64,000 nt of DNA from Endozoicomonas sp. Mp262 (lineage in GTDB: Bacteria > Pseudomonadota > Gammaproteobacteria > Pseudomonadales > Endozoicomonadaceae), in NCBI RefSeq assembly GCF_025643335.1, contig NZ_CP092489.1:3358501-3422500 (forward strand), written 5' to 3'. The notes under the pieces are model-generated. The model did not search any database. It saw nothing but the letters and a program-made list of their open reading frames with translations, and had not been told where the DNA came from. Positions 59,875-64,000 of the stretch are shown here, piece after piece. The stretch's first letter is position 1. Each line of letters opens with the position of its first letter. The position numbers and the translations under genes are program-made.

Positions 59875-60891
59875 TTACTGGGATAGCTCACCGCAGAGAT
59901 TGATACCTATCTGTTCCCTTACCTGTTTCGGAGACATTCCCATGGAGAATAAATGGTGGAGTTTGCAGAACAGGGCTTCCGGTGTGGCATCATAGCCGCT
60001 CACCATACCGGTGCGGGCAAGGGCTGACCCTGCCGCATAACTGCCCTGGCGAACGGTGCCGCGGTGGCACTGGGTCTGATTGACAATAACCTTGCCTTTG
60101 GCGCTGGCGTCTGTCAGTACTTTCAGCAGTTCCTGATCCTGGTCGGGGCCATTACCTGTTCCATAGGTGCGTAATATAAAGGCAGAGTAGGGTTGCTGGA
60201 AGGCGGTTTCCAGCCATTGGGCTGTGATACCGGGGAACAGACACAGGGGCAATACATGGGGATCAGAATCACAGTCCAGTAAGAACGTTTCTTTTCCCTG
60301 AGACTGCCATAACAGTTGCTCATTCAGTTCTATATGAATATCTGCCCGACCCAGCCACGGGTAGTTTGGGCTATCAAAGGCATCAAACCAGTAAGCATTG
60401 AGTTTTCTGCTGCGGTTACCCCTCATTAGTCGTCCATTGAAGTACAGGCACACTTCCTTGATACGATCGTCAGTGGCAACAGAGAGTGCGCCAACAAAGT
60501 TTTCAAGGCCATCGGTGCGCGCTTCACAAAGAGGGATTTGAGAACCGGTGAAGATGACTGGCTTGTTCAGGTTCTGTAGCATAAACGACATCATTGAACA
60601 GGAATAAGCCATGGTATCGGTACCATGCAGTACAACAAAACCGTCATAGTCCTCATAGCGGGCAGCAATATCCGAGGCAATTTGCTTCCAGTTATCGGGA
60701 CGGATATTGCTGGAATCAATGAGCTGTTCATATTCAAACAGCTCAAACTCAGGCAGGCTTTTCATCACATCCGCTGGCAGCTTTTCACTGAGCAGAGCCA
60801 TTAGGTTGTCACCCGGAGCATAGCCTGAATCGGTTGGCTTCATACCAATGGTTCCGCCGGTATAAGCGACGTAGATTCTTTTTGCCATCAA
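59875..60891 (-). CDS. ansA: Type I L-asparaginase
   Basis: It hydrolyses asparagine to aspartate and ammonia in the cytoplasm. The 338-aa protein matches E. coli AnsA in length and has the two threonine motifs 'VAYTGGTIGM' and 'VVLHGTDTMAYS'. 'PVIFTGSQIPL' and 'LRTYGTGNGP' are further signatures. There is no signal peptide, in line with the cytoplasmic low-affinity form. It may start at the first or second of two adjacent ATGs. Confidence 0.94.
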   Translation of the reverse strand: MMAKRIYVAYTGGTIGMKPTDSGYAPGDNLMALLSEKLPADVMKSLPEFELFEYEQLIDSSNIRPDNWKQIASDIAARYEDYDGFVVLHGTDTMAYSCSMMSFMLQNLNKPVIFTGSQIPLCEARTDGLENFVGALSVATDDRIKEVCLYFNGRLMRGNRSRKLNAYWFDAFDSPNYPWLGRADIHIELNEQLLWQSQGKETFLLDCDSDPHVLPLCLFPGITAQWLETAFQQPYSAFILRTYGTGNGPDQDQELLKVLTDASAKGKVIVNQTQCHRGTVRQGSYAAGSALARTGMVSGYDATPEALFCKLHHLFSMGMSPKQVREQIGINLCGELSQ

Positions 60892-61015
60892 TATCTCTCT
60901 TAAACAGCTGTTGGAAAGTGTCGTCTAAGCAAGGCTGTTGCTATTTTTCACAACACTCTTTTCCATAAGATTGTCATTAGGGGCTGGATTATAACGATTT
61001 TTTATAGTTATCACT

Positions 61016-61060
61016 AAAAAAACGCCCTATGCCGGTTGGCGGCACAGAGCGTTTTTTAAT
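61016..61060 (-). terminator. Terminator downstream of nhaC
   Basis: AAAAAACGC/GCGTTTTTT encloses an inner TGCCG/CGGCA stem, just after the nhaC stop on the minus strand, with T-runs on both sides. Confidence 0.8.
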
Positions 61061-61075
61061 AAATCAAATTAACGG

Positions 61076-62497
61076 TTAAGCGGCTGCATAATCGCCAAGG
61101 TTTTCCTGACTTTTTACATACTTGTTATCATTTGGCCGGAATTTACCCAGGTAAGCAAACAGAATAACCAGGCCAATGCTGATAAAGCTCATCCACATAT
61201 AGGGGATATAGGCAAAGGTGGACACACCCAGCAGGCCTGCCATAAAGATACCGTTATCACTCCATGGCACCATTCCGGAAGTCAGGGTTCCACCAAACTC
61301 AGCACTACGGGATAACATACGGCGGTCAGCGCCCAGGCGGTCGTAGTTTTTAGCCATAATTTTAGGTGTCAAAATAAGTGATACGTACATGGCGCTACCA
61401 AACACATTGGCCAGGAAAGCGGTGATCACTGTATAGACGGTCAGATTACCTTCATTGGTGACTTTCTTTTCGAACTGTTTGGCTATGGTTTCAAGGATGC
61501 CAACCTTATCCAGCAAGCCACCAAAGCCTAGGCCAAAAATAATCACGGCAACAGAGCCCAGCATGTTAGACATGCCACCACGGTTTAGAATGCTGTCAAT
61601 AAATGCATTGCCTGAGTCAATGGTCAGTGGTGCCCAAATGGCACTCATGGCTTCCACCGGAGAACGATCCTGGAGGATGATAGCCCAGAGCATGCCCATG
61701 GCAGCACCAAATGCCAGCACCGGATAAGAGGGTAGCTTTTTGGATAGTAAGAAAAGGACAATGGCAACAGGAATAAAGGCCAATGGAGAGATTGTGAAAT
61801 TCGCGTCCATTGCCGTCATAACCGCCTGCACCTGAGCCAGGTCGGCATTGCCACCGTAGCTGAAACCGGCAATAGTAAAGGCAATACCCGTTAAAACGTA
61901 AGCCGTCAGACTGATGGGAAGCATTCCTTTAATGTGGTCAACAATTTCCACTTCAGACATGGAGGATGCCAGGATAACGCTATCAGAAAGAGGGGATAGT
62001 TTGTCACCAAAATAGACGCCCGACAGTACTGCACCGGCAGTCATAGGCGCTGGGATTCCCAGACCCTGGCCAATACCCATCATGGCAATACCTGCCGTTC
62101 CGGCAGCTCCCCAGGATGTCCCTGTAGCCAGTGCAGTCATTGAGCAGATCACCATGGTGGCCAGGAGGAATACGGAAGGGTGAATGGTCATCAGCCCATA
62201 ATAAATAATACTGGGTACGATACCGCCGGCGATCCAGGTGCCAACCAGTGCACCTACCGCGATCAGGATCAGTATGGCACCCATCCCCTTAAAAATACCT
62301 TCTGAAGCAGCCGCTTCCAGGTCTTTGTATTTATAGCCCAGCTTGATTCCCAGGCCCATTACCAGAAACCAGCCGATGAACAGTGCCAGCTGAATGGGGA
62401 GATTCAACTTGGCGGTAAATGAAAAGGCCAGTGCCAGGAAGGTTCCGAGAACAAGGGCAGCTTGTCCCATGGAAGGCAATGAAAGCTTCTGCTCCAT
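61076..62497 (-). CDS. nhaC: NhaC-family Na+/H+ antiporter
   Basis: The 473-aa inner-membrane protein has about 11-12 helices. The family exports sodium (or exchanges malate/lactate with sodium) against protons. 'LATGTSWGAAGTAGIAMMGIG' and 'GVYFGDKLSPLSDSVILA' are the conserved NhaC core segments. The start at 62497 (MEQKLSLPSMG) has GGAG 8 bp upstream; the earlier ATG at 62530 lacks one. The sodium demand fits a marine habitat, though that is inference. Confidence 0.9.
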   Translation of the reverse strand: MEQKLSLPSMGQAALVLGTFLALAFSFTAKLNLPIQLALFIGWFLVMGLGIKLGYKYKDLEAAASEGIFKGMGAILILIAVGALVGTWIAGGIVPSIIYYGLMTIHPSVFLLATMVICSMTALATGTSWGAAGTAGIAMMGIGQGLGIPAPMTAGAVLSGVYFGDKLSPLSDSVILASSMSEVEIVDHIKGMLPISLTAYVLTGIAFTIAGFSYGGNADLAQVQAVMTAMDANFTISPLAFIPVAIVLFLLSKKLPSYPVLAFGAAMGMLWAIILQDRSPVEAMSAIWAPLTIDSGNAFIDSILNRGGMSNMLGSVAVIIFGLGFGGLLDKVGILETIAKQFEKKVTNEGNLTVYTVITAFLANVFGSAMYVSLILTPKIMAKNYDRLGADRRMLSRSAEFGGTLTSGMVPWSDNGIFMAGLLGVSTFAYIPYMWMSFISIGLVILFAYLGKFRPNDNKYVKSQENLGDYAAA

Positions 62498-62937
62498 CCA
62501 AACAATCTCCGTACTTCTTGACCATGGCATGTCTTTATCATCGCTGACTTATATACGTCAGTGTCTGTTAGTGTTGCCATGGTTGTTGTGAATAGATGTT
62601 AACGCGGACTGTATGCTAATCATTCAGGCTGGCGTTTTTTTGATCTAAGTCAGAAAATTGACCGAATCGATAGTCTGAGCAATAAAAATCTGACTTGGAT
62701 CATTTAAGGCGAATAAAAATTGATTGATTAGTTGCCTGTTATCATTAAATTATGACTTAGTAATAATTTTTATTGTTAATAATAACTGGTTTGGCTTTTA
62801 TTTTTGGATGGATTTGCTAAATCAATACTTTTCTATGCTGCTTATATGGTGAGTATTACTTTTAAGGCTGCGGCTGACCGAGAGGGTTGGCGTGATTGCG
62901 AAAGGTAAAAATAAAATAGAATAAAGGTGATCATCGG
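62498..62937. other. AT-rich divergent intergenic region (440 bp)
   Basis: It separates nhaC from the divergent orphan gene at 62938 and must contain both promoters. Many weak boxes occur because of AT content, and none is called. No reading frame or RNA gene is recognised. Confidence 0.5.
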
Positions 62938-63786
62938 GTGGAACCAGGCCAAAAAACTCAGAATAATAGCCCGCTAGCCCAGCCTCAGCCTAAAACTGAT
63001 AATAAAGCTCAACGCAGAGGGCGTTTGGGGTATAGGCGTGTTCGTTGGTGGAGGTCAGCAGGGCGGTTACAAAAATTAGCCGAGATAGCCGAGCGAATCC
63101 CGTTGCTGGGGAGGATGATCGTACTCACAAGGCAGGTCACCTCCATAAGAAAAAAGGATCCGGATCTTAAGGAGGGGGATTTTTGGGTTGAGGAGGAACT
63201 TCCTGTTGATATCAACAAGCTTCAGGGCATTGTAGAGGATTCGGCCATTGCCCAGCTACCCTATGATCTAAACTGGGATCGTGTCCGGGAGGCTGAAACC
63301 TCGCTCAACAGGAGTTCAGTGAATGCGCCAGGAGGGCAGGGCTTAAGGCTAACCAGGCACCAGCCGGAATCAGGTATTTTTCATATGCTGATGGATATGA
63401 AAAGCAGAGAGGACGCTGAAGTTAAGGATAAATTATTTAAAGGATTGAGGTTATCACCATCGGGTGTGCTGTTTGATGAAACAACGGGATTGTCAGCATT
63501 AATGGTAAGATCCCGGAATGATAATCAGTTGAAGGTTCATAATTTTCTGGTGGAAAATGATCCCGTGAATACCCCTAAAGGCTATAAGTTATTTCATAAG
63601 CAGTTCAAGTTGGGCCTTATTGGTAAGCGAACGATTATTAAAGGGCAGAAGGAAACGGGAAAGAATAGTTTATACGGGCGTCACTCCTGGTCCCATCTAC
63701 ATTATGTTGCGGCAGTGAAAAAGCGTTACAGGCAGTTGCCTGAGCCACAGAAACCGTTTCCAAACCGGCCGTTTGATAAGGAATAG
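62938..63786 (+). CDS. Hypothetical protein, 282 aa, basic N-terminus
   Basis: The GTG start has an AAAGGTGA site 7 bp upstream. The first 60 residues are Gln/Pro-rich then Arg-rich ('RRGRLGYRRVRWWRSAGR'), followed by mixed soluble sequence with no membrane segment or signal peptide. No domain is recognised. The basic start could bind nucleic acid or membrane. It lies divergent from nhaC and convergent with recD, 41 bp away. Confidence 0.65.
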   Translation: MEPGQKTQNNSPLAQPQPKTDNKAQRRGRLGYRRVRWWRSAGRLQKLAEIAERIPLLGRMIVLTRQVTSIRKKDPDLKEGDFWVEEELPVDINKLQGIVEDSAIAQLPYDLNWDRVREAETSLNRSSVNAPGGQGLRLTRHQPESGIFHMLMDMKSREDAEVKDKLFKGLRLSPSGVLFDETTGLSALMVRSRNDNQLKVHNFLVENDPVNTPKGYKLFHKQFKLGLIGKRTIIKGQKETGKNSLYGRHSWSHLHYVAAVKKRYRQLPEPQKPFPNRPFDKE

Positions 63787-63827
63787 CACCTGATGCCATT
63801 CCTCCTGGTGTCCGATGGACTGTTAAA

Positions 63828-64000
63828 TTAAAGCCGCTCTTTGAGTCCTGATACCCGTTCGGTGGGCATTTTGATGGCCTTTGTTAAAATGGTGCTGCTG
63901 CAAAATAGATCCAGCTTTTTCTTGGCCCGGGTAATGCCGGTATAAACCAGTTCCCTTGTGACCACCGGATTAAACTGTTCTGGAAGCACCATTACTGTAT
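63828..64000 (-). CDS. recD: Exodeoxyribonuclease V alpha subunit, C-terminal end (cut by window edge)
   Basis: Only the last 57 or so codons are inside the window. They read 'FNPVVTRELVYTGITRAKKK', the conserved motif VI region of RecD ('TRELVYTAVTRAR' in E. coli), and end 'TERVSGLKERL', also close to E. coli RecD. RecD is the 5'-3' helicase subunit of RecBCD. The rest of the gene, and probably recB/recC, should lie beyond base 64000. Confidence 0.85.
   Translation of the reverse strand, partial: TVMVLPEQFNPVVTRELVYTGITRAKKKLDLFCSSTILTKAIKMPTERVSGLKERL

Overview
The window is a piece of a gammaproteobacterial chromosome. Its core gene order is Pseudomonas-like. The best guess is a host-associated Oceanospirillales relative such as Endozoicomonadaceae, because AT-rich insertions carrying secreted proteins and one giant C2H2 zinc-finger protein lie between the housekeeping blocks. 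The family assignment is inference; no rRNA or tRNA gene was seen.

Layout. (1) 1-19318 is a conserved block: the end of tilS, then pyrG, kdsA, eno, ftsB, ispD, ispF, truD, surE, pcm, nlpD, rpoS, fdxA and mutS. This order is known from Pseudomonas. It is interrupted between tilS and pyrG (600-4659) by a secreted protein, a short-chain dehydrogenase and a second secreted protein. (2) 19627-31226 is an AT-rich accessory island. It holds a giant protein with three C-terminal C2H2-type fingers, an exported CysQ/inositol-monophosphatase-like enzyme, an exported degenerate Nudix protein and a hybrid sensor kinase. (3) 31280-42500 is a second conserved block, thrC, hom, dsbC, then rplS, trmD, rimM, rpsP, then ffh, then ypjD and a corB-like gene. 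The xerD gene usually next to dsbC is absent, and a small secreted protein sits between rpsP and ffh. A 274-bp palindromic, MITE-like element (40089-40362) lies between ffh and ypjD. (4) 42508-52814 holds a CoA-pyrophosphatase-type Nudix hydrolase, an acyltransferase, a Sel1-repeat protein, a second hybrid kinase paralogous to the first, a YchJ-like protein, the queuosine-precursor transporter yhhQ, a DUF1145 protein and dinG. (5) 52926-64000 holds two small secreted orphans, prfB with an intact programmed +1 frameshift, lysS, a TetR regulator, ung, ansA, an NhaC antiporter, an orphan protein and the end of recD.

Functions. The core genes cover CTP, KDO and isoprenoid precursor synthesis, glycolysis, division (ftsB), stationary-phase stress and repair (surE, pcm, nlpD, rpoS, mutS, ung, dinG, recD), threonine synthesis, ribosome and tRNA maturation, SRP targeting and translation termination. 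The accessory genes are mostly exported proteins of unknown function. They sit at breaks in otherwise conserved gene order, the pattern expected of horizontally acquired host-interaction genes.

The most notable signals are the palindromic element with two hairpins whose loops are mutually complementary (40089-40362), the zinc-finger giant, the pair of exported nucleotide-enzyme-like proteins beside a sensor kinase, and a multibranched structured stretch between ispF and truD (11056-11246).
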